Shown: piece after piece, positions 8,959-16,137 of the stretch
Layout: each line of letters begins with the position of its first letter
How positions within the stretch are numbered: position 1 is the stretch's first letter
Assembly: GCA_019187665.1 (NCBI GenBank)
Contig: JABARH010000004.1
Location: forward strand, 186,001 to 250,000
Direction of reading: 5' to 3'
Length of the DNA stretch: 64,000 bases
Origin: Anaerolineales bacterium
GTDB lineage: Bacteria > Chloroflexota > Anaerolineae > Anaerolineales > Villigracilaceae
The notes under the pieces: model-generated
The model's database searches: none
Told to the model about the DNA's origin: nothing
The model's input: only the letters and a program-made list of their open reading frames with translations
Position numbers and translations under genes: made by a program

Positions 8959-9420
8959 ATGAGCAAAAAACACAAAAGACAGAAACAGAAGCCAAAATTC
9001 CCTTGGCTGCTTCTCGCGCTGGGCGGCGCTTTCATTGCCCTCGCCCTATTCCTATTCGCGCGCCAGGGCAGTGACGGAGGCGGCGCTCCATCCATTGCGG
9101 TGGATCAACAAAGGATCGATTACGGCGACGTGAAATTCGGCGTGGAAAAAACTTTTGCCATCAAGATCACCAACACTGGCGACGGCACACTACGTTTCAA
9201 AGAAGACCCGTACATCGAAGTCGTGGAGGGGTGCTGACCGCCCAAACTGACCATCGGTTCGATGGTCCTCAAACCTGGCGAAAGCACAATTGTCGAATCC
9301 AGTGTCTTTATGATGCACGAAGGCATGGACGGTCCGCATAACTTTGCGGTTCACTTGAAAACAAATGACCCCGACAATCCCGATATGATTGTGAACGTGT
9401 TGTCCAATTGGATTCCGTAA
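8959..9420 (+). CDS. DUF1573-family protein, candidate selenoprotein (TGA at codon 93)
   Basis: Read through one in-frame TGA (9235-9237), this is a 153-residue protein: basic start, one membrane helix (about 14-34), then a DUF1573 immunoglobulin-like domain (GDVKFGVEKTFAIKITNTGDGTLRF). The TGA falls in EGC-TGA-PPKL; relatives I recall have Cys-Cys-Pro-Pro there, so TGA replaces the second Cys. The frame stays open for 60 more codons with clear family features (LKPGES, MMHEGMDGPHNF, LKTNDPDNPD, LSNWIP). Eleven bases after the TGA begins a perfect 7-bp hairpin with loop GGTTC. AAGGAGG precedes the ATG. A plain nonsense mutation or base error is the alternative; no sel genes are in the window. 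Confidence 0.75.
9235..9267 (+). promoter_or_regulatory. TGA codon with bacterial SECIS-like hairpin
   Basis: GACCATC (9249-9255) pairs perfectly with GATGGTC (9261-9267) around GGTTC. The loop starts 18 nt after the TGA, inside the 16-37 nt window usual for bacterial SECIS elements, and begins with GG. No bulged U as in E. coli fdhF is seen, so SelB binding is uncertain. Confidence 0.55.
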
Positions 9421-9584
9421 CAGGCAGGAATGAAACAGCGGCGAGTCCGCGCCTGGGCATAGGGCGGTAAGCCGTCATTATAAGAAACGTGATGCTTGAA
9501 AATATCAAACACCACATCCTTTCTGTCCATCGGATAGATTGGTGCCCATTCCAACGGAATGCGAGATAAACCATTATCCGTCAT
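9351..9584 (-). pseudogene. Possible truncated small ORF at cargo/backbone junction
   Basis: A 77-residue reading frame whose ATG lies one base after the stop of the winged-helix gene (TGA-A-ATG), as in a translationally coupled pair. The first 60 residues (from MTDNGLSRIPLEW) look plausible, but the last part runs antisense through the 3' end of the DUF1573 gene. It may be a backbone gene truncated where the copper cargo joins, near 9421. No family recognised. Confidence 0.3.
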
Positions 9585-9585
9585 T

Positions 9586-9981
9586 TCACTGCGTATGAAA
9601 GAGTTTGATGAAAAGATCTCGGTAACGTTGAGCAGCGTTGACTCTATGCTGCAAATGAACAATACGACTTTCCCATTCCCGGATCATCTCATCGATGTTT
9701 TTGGGATCAGTATCCAGTTTGTAGCCGGCTTTGCCCGATGTGGAAACAATCGGAAAACCCAGGTTCCGAAGATGTTCTATTCCCTTACGGATTTTCCGGT
9801 CGCGCGTGTCGTTCGATAGATTGTTATCCGGCTCTTCCCCAAACACAATGCGGATCAATCCTTTGCGGGTCCGCCCATTGGGAGCCTGCAATAGCGCATC
9901 CAGGATTTTGCGAACAATGATTGGCAATTCGCCGGCATTGAGTTCCGCCAGCAGTTTTTCGTATTCGGGCGTATGTGACAT
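9586..9981 (-). CDS. Winged-helix-like protein of the integrative element
   Basis: A 131-residue protein. Residues 20-85 (ILDALLQAPNGRTRKGLIRIVFG ... KIRKGIEHLRNLGFPIVS) read like a winged helix-turn-helix ending in a wing with the GKAGYKL strand, followed by a charged helical tail. AAAGGAG precedes the ATG. Before the IS4 insertion it would have directly followed the ATPase gene on the same strand. Role unknown; a regulator or replication accessory is plausible. Confidence 0.6.
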   Translation of the reverse strand: MSHTPEYEKLLAELNAGELPIIVRKILDALLQAPNGRTRKGLIRIVFGEEPDNNLSNDTRDRKIRKGIEHLRNLGFPIVSTSGKAGYKLDTDPKNIDEMIREWESRIVHLQHRVNAAQRYRDLFIKLFHTQ

Positions 9982-10056
9982 GATTCTCCTTTTCGGAGAA
10001 ACATGTTATGGATTCATGAGCAGGGGAGGTCTGGACGTGTCGCTTAATACTTCCAA

Positions 10057-10065
10057 TTCTTCGGC
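10057..10065. repeat. Left target-site duplication of IS4-type element
   Basis: TTCTTCGGC, repeated at 11300-11308 directly outside the right terminal repeat. Confidence 0.9.
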
Positions 10066-11299
10066 CTGATTACCTTACACAATTGAGTTTTGGGTGATAG
10101 GGATCGCCACGGGCAGCAGCCTCAGATTGGATAAGACAGCCCGAAAACTTGGTAAGTTATGAATAGCGGTAGTCAAGGCACGTTTCAACCATCGCAGGCC
10201 GAGTTGAAACAAGCTCAAAGTGCGTTTGTAGGATGGATCAACCTGGCAACGAGAATCGTCGCCCTGTTTCAGGACAAACTCACCCAATTCATGACACCAG
10301 AGTGTCGCGATGGCAATTGCCAATAACAAATGATCAATCCGTTCGGCATGTTGCAAGCGAGTATGTTCCATATCGAAGCCACCCGACTTGTCATCGCGGA
10401 AACTTTGCTCAATGCTCATGCGTCCGCCATATTCTCGTAGACGCGCGCGGCAGGCAATTTGATCTGTGATAATTGCGACCATCTCGGGCTCGCCCTTCTT
10501 ATCAGTTGTCCAAGTGACAGAGACGTTGGTGCGCAATTTGGTTTCTCGTGTGAGCAGGATATTTTGGAAATAGCGGTTGGCGTTCACAGGCACTAACTGA
10601 TCCAAGCGATCCGAAATCTCATCAGGCAAAGTGATGTAGGTATTGCAGGCCACGCGAATCGCGTAGTTCCAGCCTAATTTCAGGCATAATTGTGCCCAAT
10701 CGCAGTCCCGAAAGCCTGCATCCGCTAAAAAGGTGACCCGTTTCACATATTTTTTCAAAAACCTTTGGACCTTCTCTAACATGCTCTTCAGTTTGGTAAC
10801 TTTCACCAATCCTTTCCCTTCCACAATCGTCCATGCAATTGGAATGGCGCGACATCCATGCTGTAAAGAGACTCGAAAGATTTGCCAGCGATCTCCAAAT
10901 ACCATTACACCGTCCAACATGATAGTCGCCTCCACCGCCGACCAGCCCGATAACACATGTTCCAGAACCTTCTTGTAAAACAGCCAAACCTTTACATGCG
11001 GATTCATCAACCAGCGCCGAATCATGGTCACTCGAGACTCTGCTTTGGCTTCCAGCGGCAGATGGTTGGCGATTTGACTTAAGTTACAGGATTGACTTTG
11101 CAATATGCCAACGATTACCCAAATCCAGTTCGTCACTTGTTTTCCGTTTTTCACATCCACCAATTCTCTCAACTTTTCGTTCAACCGGTTGTACAATTCC
11201 TGGCTACTGCTCATCATCGGCCTCCTTTGGTCGTCAAGCAACCAAATTATGCCTTACTTGGTGAGCAGTAGTCTTTTATTCATTCTGTAAGGTAATCAG
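10066..11299 (-). mobile_element. IS4-family insertion sequence, complete
   Basis: A 1234-bp element bounded by near-perfect terminal repeats (CTGATTACCTTACA at 10066-10079; its reverse complement at 11286-11299) and a 9-bp direct duplication TTCTTCGGC. It carries one transposase gene. The insertion sits a few codons before the original stop of the DnaC-like ATPase gene. Confidence 0.9.
10075..11217 (-). CDS. IS4-family DDE transposase
   Basis: A 380-residue transposase. The acidic triad is visible as MLDGV (first D), LADAGFRD (second D) and the YGGRMSIEQSFRDDKSGG segment, whose Y-x6-E is the YREK-like signature of the IS4 group. AAAGGAGG ends three bases before the chosen ATG (a second ATG follows at once); a longer TTG-type start at 11241 is less likely. 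The gene is intact, so the element may be active. Confidence 0.9.
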   Translation of the reverse strand: MMSSSQELYNRLNEKLRELVDVKNGKQVTNWIWVIVGILQSQSCNLSQIANHLPLEAKAESRVTMIRRWLMNPHVKVWLFYKKVLEHVLSGWSAVEATIMLDGVMVFGDRWQIFRVSLQHGCRAIPIAWTIVEGKGLVKVTKLKSMLEKVQRFLKKYVKRVTFLADAGFRDCDWAQLCLKLGWNYAIRVACNTYITLPDEISDRLDQLVPVNANRYFQNILLTRETKLRTNVSVTWTTDKKGEPEMVAIITDQIACRARLREYGGRMSIEQSFRDDKSGGFDMEHTRLQHAERIDHLLLAIAIATLWCHELGEFVLKQGDDSRCQVDPSYKRTLSLFQLGLRWLKRALTTAIHNLPSFRAVLSNLRLLPVAIPITQNSIV

Positions 11300-12114
11300 T
11301 TCTTCGGCATACTTTTGCGCCCATCCGTGCCTTTAAGATGGATCACATATCCGTTTGCTATGAAACGATTGTCTTCGATGCGGCTTTTCAAGTAGCCGGA
11401 GAGTTCATCCGTGCTTTGGTAGTTGGCGGCGATCACGGTCAACGCCTCCTGTCGGACCGCACGCTGGTATCTCGCATCCAGTAATTGGAAGATGCGTTCC
11501 CGCGCCCATTCGGTCTGCCCGACCTTATCCAACTCATCGATTGCCAAGACATCCAGTGAGGTCCACCACTCCATGCGCCTCACGAGTTCTGTCATCTTGT
11601 TTTCTCGCTCATCATACGCAATGCGGATGTCATCTAGAACGCCGGCAAGATTGGCATATGCGGCACGCTTGCCTTCGTTCAAGGCAGCAGCCACCGCAAT
11701 CTTCAGCACCAGACTTTTGCCCTGTCCATATCCGCCGTACATGAATACCATTCCATGCCCGGTCATATACGCTCGTCTTGTGACATCACATGCCGCATTT
11801 GCCTGGTTGACACCTTTCTTCACCAACCCCCAGGTCAGGTTACGCACTTCGTCCGCTGTCAAGCCGACACGCGGATCGATCTCGCCAGCTTGCAAAGAAC
11901 TCTTGTGGGTACTTGCTTGAGCATTTGGACAGCGTTCCACTTTACCAAATTTCGGATGTCCAACCGGCACGTCGAAACGGATGTATCCCACCCCGTTGCA
12001 TTCAGGGCAGGTGGGAGAGCAGTCTCCCGTGTACGATAGAGCTGATGGATTTTGTCCTCCACCCTGAACCACATTCAGTCCTGCAACAACAGAAGATATG
12101 TTTTTGGTGTTCAC
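11296..12114 (-). CDS. DnaC-like AAA+ ATPase, 3' end clipped by IS
   Basis: A 272-residue ATPase resembling helicase loaders. An N-terminal zinc finger (CSPTCPECNGVGYIRFDV) is typical of DnaC-like proteins; Walker A is GGYGQGKS and Walker B VLAIDELD. It should load the replicative helicase for the element's own replication. GTG start, overlapping the stop of the upstream gene (GTGA). The IS4 insertion lies at its 3' end: joining the two flanks restores PKNWKY-stop (stop at 10044-10046), so only three residues are lost and the protein is probably active. Confidence 0.75.
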   Translation of the reverse strand: MNTKNISSVVAGLNVVQGGGQNPSALSYTGDCSPTCPECNGVGYIRFDVPVGHPKFGKVERCPNAQASTHKSSLQAGEIDPRVGLTADEVRNLTWGLVKKGVNQANAACDVTRRAYMTGHGMVFMYGGYGQGKSLVLKIAVAAALNEGKRAAYANLAGVLDDIRIAYDERENKMTELVRRMEWWTSLDVLAIDELDKVGQTEWARERIFQLLDARYQRAVRQEALTVIAANYQSTDELSGYLKSRIEDNRFIANGYVIHLKGTDGRKSMPKN

Positions 12115-13025
12115 AGTGATTTCCTCCCGTTATCCTGCATATGCGGCGCCAGTTCGGTTTCCATGCGCTTGCGAATTGACTCATAGTCGGCATGATCTTC
12201 CTGCACATCTTCCGGCTTTGAATACCTTGTCGCTTTTTTGCGTGACTTTGGAATCTGTCCCACCGCCGCCCATTCCGAAAGCCAGCACAAATTGGTTTGG
12301 CGGATGCCGCGTGCATCGGCTTCAGCAGTATAGGGTTTCAATGCAGTTGCTGCTGCCTGAGGTGAGTCAAATCGCTTGAGATATTCTCCTAAGACTTTGA
12401 GCGCAACAGCGCGTTGTTCGGAGTTCGGAAGAGTCAAGTGTGTCGGACGCACAAGCCGATACAAGGCTTCTGCCTGTTCTTCTGCGTTCAAAACATTTTG
12501 TTGCACAATCGCGGTGGGAGGAGGAGAAGTAGAGTCACTGACGTTAATTAATTCCTTTAATGCGCAAGGGACAACGGGTGAAGATTCAGGACTCTGTTTT
12601 TCAGGTGAAAAGTTTTCACCTGAAATCTTTTCACCAGTTTGTGTATTTGGATTTCTTGGAGTTGGCAGGCTCATTTCTCCGCTATTTATTTTTGCAAAAG
12701 TATCCAGCGCCTTCGGTGAGACCTGCTCACTCGCGGAAATTTCATCCCCGCTCATCCCAACAATGACCTGATAGACCGATCCGCTGAATTTGCCTCTACC
12801 GCCTTTCCCGCGTGCCACACGGCGTATTTCACCAGCTCGTTCAAGATCAGCGATCAGGTTGAGAATGTTGCGCTCTGTCTGCCGGCACTTGACCGCCATC
12901 TGTTCGATGCTGGGATAACAATAGCCCCAATCGTCAGACCAGTCCGCCATTGCTAGTAATAGCAACAACGGCGTACCACCTTTTTGGCTGTACTTCCAGA
13001 CACGGTTTGAAGTCTCAACACTCAC
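12111..13025 (-). CDS. Replication initiator-like winged-helix protein
   Basis: A 304-residue protein. The first 85 residues form a winged helix of the HTH_36 type (WSDDWGYCYPSIEQMAVKCR followed by ERNILNLIADLERAGEI), found in phage and plasmid replication proteins. A proline/serine linker follows and a C-terminal helical region (about 185-260). It begins with GTG overlapping the stop of the upstream ORF and ends with TGA overlapping the ATPase start. Neighbouring a helicase loader, it probably binds the element's origin; direct sequence similarity to a named Rep is not claimed. Confidence 0.65.
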   Translation of the reverse strand: MSVETSNRVWKYSQKGGTPLLLLLAMADWSDDWGYCYPSIEQMAVKCRQTERNILNLIADLERAGEIRRVARGKGGRGKFSGSVYQVIVGMSGDEISASEQVSPKALDTFAKINSGEMSLPTPRNPNTQTGEKISGENFSPEKQSPESSPVVPCALKELINVSDSTSPPPTAIVQQNVLNAEEQAEALYRLVRPTHLTLPNSEQRAVALKVLGEYLKRFDSPQAAATALKPYTAEADARGIRQTNLCWLSEWAAVGQIPKSRKKATRYSKPEDVQEDHADYESIRKRMETELAPHMQDNGRKSL

Positions 13026-13279
13026 GCAACACCCCTATTCAGAAAAGTCGTCAGGAAGCCCTGTAACGGGTGATGATTTTGAGACATACCGCAGGTCATC
13101 CCAATCACAAAAAAGAGCCTACCGCCTTTCATGTTCAAGGAGTGTATGCGGTTATGTTTGCGGGAGAGTTTGCGACAGGTACACGGCATGGTAGCGGAGT
13201 GTATGCGGTGACGCATAGAACTAAATTCATGACTCAAAAATTCATTGAGTTGTCCGAGAAAGTGCAGAACTGGTTTCAT
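13022..13279 (-). CDS. Small ORF coupled between two element genes
   Basis: An 85-residue ORF overlapping its upstream neighbour by ATGA and its downstream neighbour by GTGA, the same coupling used elsewhere in this operon. The product is His/Arg-rich with a repeated RIHS motif and no recognisable domain. The repetition comes from a 14-bp direct repeat, so this stretch may instead be an origin region that happens to be open. Confidence 0.35.
   Translation of the reverse strand: MKPVLHFLGQLNEFLSHEFSSMRHRIHSATMPCTCRKLSRKHNRIHSLNMKGGRLFFVIGMTCGMSQNHHPLQGFLTTFLNRGVA
13139..13209. repeat. 14-bp direct repeats, possible iterons
   Basis: GGAGTGTATGCGGT occurs at 13139-13152 and 13196-13209, 57 bp apart, next to the replication-initiator-like gene. 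Spaced direct repeats beside a rep gene are typical of initiator-binding sites, but two copies are few. Confidence 0.4.
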
Positions 13280-13920
13280 GACCGATCCCTGCGCAACGTC
13301 ATTTTCATGGTCAAGGGCTGTGGACTCAAACTCAACTTTCCACTGCGATAGGCATCCAAGCCATATTGCAACAGGAACGAGACAACATCGCCGAGCGGTA
13401 CATCCAGATTCATCGCCAAACGGCAGATATCATCATGTGCTTTTTTCGGCAGTCGGTAGGAGACAGCGGGATAGACTTTCTTTGCTTTGCTCATTCGTTT
13501 CTTTTTTCGAGCAGGGATTTCCCTTGGAGCATCATTGGTCTCTTGCCAACTTTTGGCGCGTTCTTTAGGAAAGAGCGTCATCTTGCGCCCATGTGGGTTA
13601 GGCTGTGCTCGAAGATGCAACTTCTTTTCATCCACACATTCGACTCCATATTCAACAAAAGCGCGGGCTACTTCGTCAGCTGTCACTCCCAGATGTTCTG
13701 ACAGTGCCAACACTTGTTCACGTAATTCAACCGACACATTCAAATACCGATACGGTCGATGTTCCTTTTCCCATTTCCGATTTCGTTTGGCGGGTCGGCG
13801 ACCGTATCGGCTCCATTGCCCGGCTGTGTCGGTTAGTGGGATCTGGCTGGCAAATTCACTCCGGCCCGTGTCGGCAGTTGTGTCGGTAACTGTGTCGGTG
13901 AGCATATCCTTGCGCGGCAT
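13276..13920 (-). CDS. ParB-position protein with duplicated DNA-binding-like domain
   Basis: A 214-residue basic protein made of two similar halves. The unit at about 48-110 (RYLNVSVELREQVLALSEHL ... EYGVECVDEKKLHL ... KMTLFP) is repeated at about 150-212 (AVSYRLPKKAHDDICRLAMNL ... QYGLDAYRSGKLSL ... KMTLRR). Each unit reads like a strand followed by two helices, as in ribbon-helix-helix proteins. It follows parA by 9 bases, the position of a centromere-binding partner, so a segregation role is inferred. GGAAGAG precedes the ATG. Confidence 0.55.
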   Translation of the reverse strand: MPRKDMLTDTVTDTTADTGRSEFASQIPLTDTAGQWSRYGRRPAKRNRKWEKEHRPYRYLNVSVELREQVLALSEHLGVTADEVARAFVEYGVECVDEKKLHLRAQPNPHGRKMTLFPKERAKSWQETNDAPREIPARKKKRMSKAKKVYPAVSYRLPKKAHDDICRLAMNLDVPLGDVVSFLLQYGLDAYRSGKLSLSPQPLTMKMTLRRDRS

Positions 13921-13929
13921 GATCTCTTC

Positions 13930-14697
13930 CTATGCCTTCAAGACAATATCCACCAGCCGGCTATATTCCTGCGTCGCGCGGCTGTCGGGAGCATGTTCGA
14001 AGATGGTTTGTCCGAACGCTGGGCATTCTGCCAGCACTGCAGCACGATGGATCGGAGGCAGGATCAGGTCACCCAAGGCGGAACGCAGCGCATCCAAATT
14101 GAGACGATGCTCTTTGACCGTTTCCATGAAGAAAGTGGGGAGGACGCCGAACAATCCGCCTTTCCACTCCTTCTCGGATGCAAGCCGCTTCATGGTTTCC
14201 AGTACCTGGCGTACACCATCCGAACCCAACGCCTCTGCTGGCGTGGGGACAATCACCAGATCGCTTGCCCACAACACCCGTTCCTGAATGCCGCCCAGAC
14301 TTGGAGCCGTGTCCAATACCAGGTAGTGATATTGAGAGGTGCAGAACCGATCCAATGTTTCCCGCACCCACGAGATGGGTTTGCCTTGCGAGTTGATCAT
14401 CGCCTGGGCATCCGCAGTTTGTTTGTTGCCTGGCAATAGCCAGAAGTTATCTCGCTGGGTACTAATGATCTTTCCTTGGATGTATGCAGTCTCGCTGGCG
14501 CCGGTGTCCATCGTGAGTAGGGAATACACGGCTGAACTGGGCGGCAGATGCAAGGCACGTGCCGCTTGTCCTTGTGGATCAAAGTCCAGCAACAAGACTC
14601 TCTTTCCGCGAAGAGTTAATCCATGTGCCAGGGTGACGGCGGTAGTGGTTTTTCCAACTCCACCTTTTTGATTTGCAATCGCAATTACAGTTGTCAT
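13930..14697 (-). CDS. parA: ParA-family partition ATPase
   Basis: A 255-residue Walker-type ATPase with the deviant Walker A KGGVGKTT (about 11-18), DFDPQGQAA (motif A') and LVLDTAPSLGG (Walker B region). Its length and lack of an N-terminal HTH put it with short plasmid/ICE ParA or Soj proteins. GAGGA lies before the ATG at 14697; a TTG directly upstream is the alternative. It heads the minus-strand operon and should keep the element stable during its circular phase. Confidence 0.85.
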   Translation of the reverse strand: MTTVIAIANQKGGVGKTTTAVTLAHGLTLRGKRVLLLDFDPQGQAARALHLPPSSAVYSLLTMDTGASETAYIQGKIISTQRDNFWLLPGNKQTADAQAMINSQGKPISWVRETLDRFCTSQYHYLVLDTAPSLGGIQERVLWASDLVIVPTPAEALGSDGVRQVLETMKRLASEKEWKGGLFGVLPTFFMETVKEHRLNLDALRSALGDLILPPIHRAAVLAECPAFGQTIFEHAPDSRATQEYSRLVDIVLKA

Positions 14698-14717
14698 CAA
14701 TATTCCTCAAAGTGTTT

Positions 14718-14753
14718 GAAGTTTGGGCTTCACTAGCTGAACCGAAGTTTGGA
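14718..14753. promoter_or_regulatory. Direct repeats upstream of parA
   Basis: GAAGTTTGG occurs at 14718-14726 and 14744-14752 with a partly symmetric spacer (CACTAGCTGA). In this position they could be an operator or centromere site for the partition proteins. Confidence 0.3.
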
Positions 14754-14834
14754 GTCAGTGATGGATTTTGCCAGGATAGTTTGTAGTGCAAGGCATAGCC
14801 CGTAATGGCGATGACAATTAAATGCTAAAAAGGC

Positions 14835-15047
14835 ATGGGGTTCGTCTTGTGTGTCGTTAATCTTGCAAGTTTTTGCGTTCGCTTACAGACACGAGTTTTA
14901 GACCCTCTGATCGAATCTAATAAACTTGCCGGTATGAGTTATGAAAAGACTATATCTGCGTACAAAAAATATCTGTCGGACTTGCCTGGCAGGTCATCTC
15001 TGATCCATGTATTGTCCAATACCGATGCAAGTGTAGGGAGCAAATGA
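14835..15047 (+). CDS. Small hypothetical protein
   Basis: A 70-residue ORF of the integrative element. The second half (SYEKTISAYKKYLSDLPGRSSLIHVL) looks like an amphipathic helical segment; an internal ATG at 14934 could be the true start. It is followed four bases later by the next small ORF. No family recognised. Confidence 0.35.
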   Translation: MGFVLCVVNLASFCVRLQTRVLDPLIESNKLAGMSYEKTISAYKKYLSDLPGRSSLIHVLSNTDASVGSK

Positions 15048-15051
15048 TTTG

Positions 15052-15276
15052 ATGACCATCGATAATGCTTCCAATGACGAATCCTTGGATCGTGCATTGA
15101 TCAAGTGCCTGCGATTATTTGCGAAGCATGGTCGCAAAATCCGTCATGAAAGTCTGGCCCGTACAGAAGTTCGCCTTGACGGTGACAAGACAGAAAAAGA
15201 AACACAGGACTCGGGTAATCGCGAGTCGGTACAAGTGCATAGCACCACAGATATCCATATTGACGGAAAGGTTTAA
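15052..15276 (+). CDS. Small charged hypothetical protein
   Basis: A 74-residue hydrophilic ORF beginning with an ATG four bases after the previous stop (a TTG lies just before it). The first half (SLDRALIKCLRLFAKHGRKI) is helical and basic, the second acidic and polar. No family recognised; its position and coupling to the preceding ORF are the only support. Confidence 0.4.
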   Translation: MTIDNASNDESLDRALIKCLRLFAKHGRKIRHESLARTEVRLDGDKTEKETQDSGNRESVQVHSTTDIHIDGKV

Positions 15277-15301
15277 TCTACAGGGGAATAGATATTTACA
15301 A

Positions 15302-15331
15302 TTGAATAGGGCATTATGCGGCGTGTATAAT
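15302..15331 (+). promoter_or_regulatory. Promoter for a leaderless excisionase-like gene
   Basis: TTGAAT (15302-15307), 18-bp spacer, TATAAT (15326-15331). The ATG at 15339 lies seven bases after the -10 box, where transcription would begin, so the mRNA is probably leaderless; no ribosome binding site is seen. Confidence 0.6.
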
Positions 15332-15338
15332 TCCACGT

Positions 15339-15557
15339 ATGAGCATCGAAACGTCCGAGAATGGCGATGAATGGCTGACTGTTCAGGAAGCTGCAAAATT
15401 GACCGGCTATCATGCTGAATATTTGCGCCTTCTTATTCGAGAGGGGAAGATTGCCGCCCGCAAATTTGGACCTGTCTGGGCAATAAACAAATCCTCTTTG
15501 CTGACATATTTGAAGATCGCAGAAGAGTCTTCGGATAGACGGCACGGTCCGCGGTAA
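15339..15557 (+). CDS. Excisionase/MerR-like helix-turn-helix protein
   Basis: A 72-residue protein with the excisionase-type motif WLTVQEAAKLTGYHAEYLRL followed by IREGKIAARKFG and WAINKSSLLTYL, the DNA-binding fold used by Xis and MerR proteins. In an integrative element next to a serine recombinase gene it could act as the recombination directionality factor or as a regulator. Probably translated from a leaderless mRNA. Confidence 0.75.
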   Translation: MSIETSENGDEWLTVQEAAKLTGYHAEYLRLLIREGKIAARKFGPVWAINKSSLLTYLKIAEESSDRRHGPR

Positions 15558-15591
15558 CACACTGTGGTTGGACTGGTCTGCGGCTTGCCGT

Positions 15592-15619
15592 AATTACATT
15601 GTAGTGATACAATGTAATT
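15592..15619. promoter_or_regulatory. Perfect 12-bp palindrome, operator candidate
   Basis: AATTACATTGTA (15592-15603) and its exact reverse complement (15608-15619) flank GTGA. It lies 35 bases after the excisionase-like gene and ahead of the next ORF. There is no T-run, so it resembles a dimer-binding operator or a recombination accessory site more than a terminator. Confidence 0.5.
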
Positions 15620-15791
15620 GTATGAAAGAACGGGCGTGTAAAGTGCGGTAACACGATACGCGCCCTAACCCAACCCACCGAACTGAGCGGTAGGCGGGCT
15701 ATTCATAATTATAGCCTCTACAAACGCCCTGGTGGGATTCCATCGGGCGTTTCGCTTTAAGCCGGAGAAGCGGGGTGCCCAAGTGAGGTCA

Positions 15792-16055
15792 ATGATGCTT
15801 ACGAATACTTCTTTCCAAGTCTCCAAAGTTAGTCGCAGTAGTTTGCCGCCAAATGTATCGGACACCTTGATCAGCGTTCGCCAGGAATGGGAATCAATCG
15901 CAGGAGGGACAAGCCTTCTGAACTGTGAGAGCCCGGTCGGTTTGCTTCTTTTCGATATTGTTGCAAAACTGGGTATTCCTGCCGATGAACAACGCGATTT
16001 GCTTGGATCAGCATTATTCGACGAAGTGGCTGAATTTGTGACAAAGCAAGGTTGA
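15792..16055 (+). CDS. Hypothetical protein of the integrative element
   Basis: An 87-residue protein; GAGGT lies just before the chosen ATG (a second ATG follows at once). The middle (LISVRQEWESIAGG, VGLLLFDIVAKLGIP) looks folded and mostly helical. It is followed by a strong terminator and then the recombinase gene. No family recognised. Confidence 0.5.
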   Translation: MMLTNTSFQVSKVSRSSLPPNVSDTLISVRQEWESIAGGTSLLNCESPVGLLLFDIVAKLGIPADEQRDLLGSALFDEVAEFVTKQG

Positions 16056-16058
16056 TTC

Positions 16059-16094
16059 AAAGAAGGGGGATGCGCCGGCGCATCCCCTTTCTTT
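16059..16094. terminator. Strong bidirectional terminator
   Basis: An 18-bp near-perfect palindrome centred at 16076/16077 (GGGGATGCGCC with GGCGCATCCCC, flanked by A- and T-rich arms), with one G-T pair. It separates the small genes from the recombinase. Confidence 0.8.
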
Positions 16095-16137
16095 CATATT
16101 GATATATATCTCATGAAATTCTACATGGAGTAGAACA

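Noticed and set aside
9249..9267. tRNA-like GGTTCGA motif
   Set aside because: No acceptor or anticodon arms around it; it forms the SECIS-like hairpin instead.
15665..16060. 131-residue minus-strand frame
   Set aside because: Antisense to the 15792-16055 gene, which has a ribosome binding site and is followed by a terminator.
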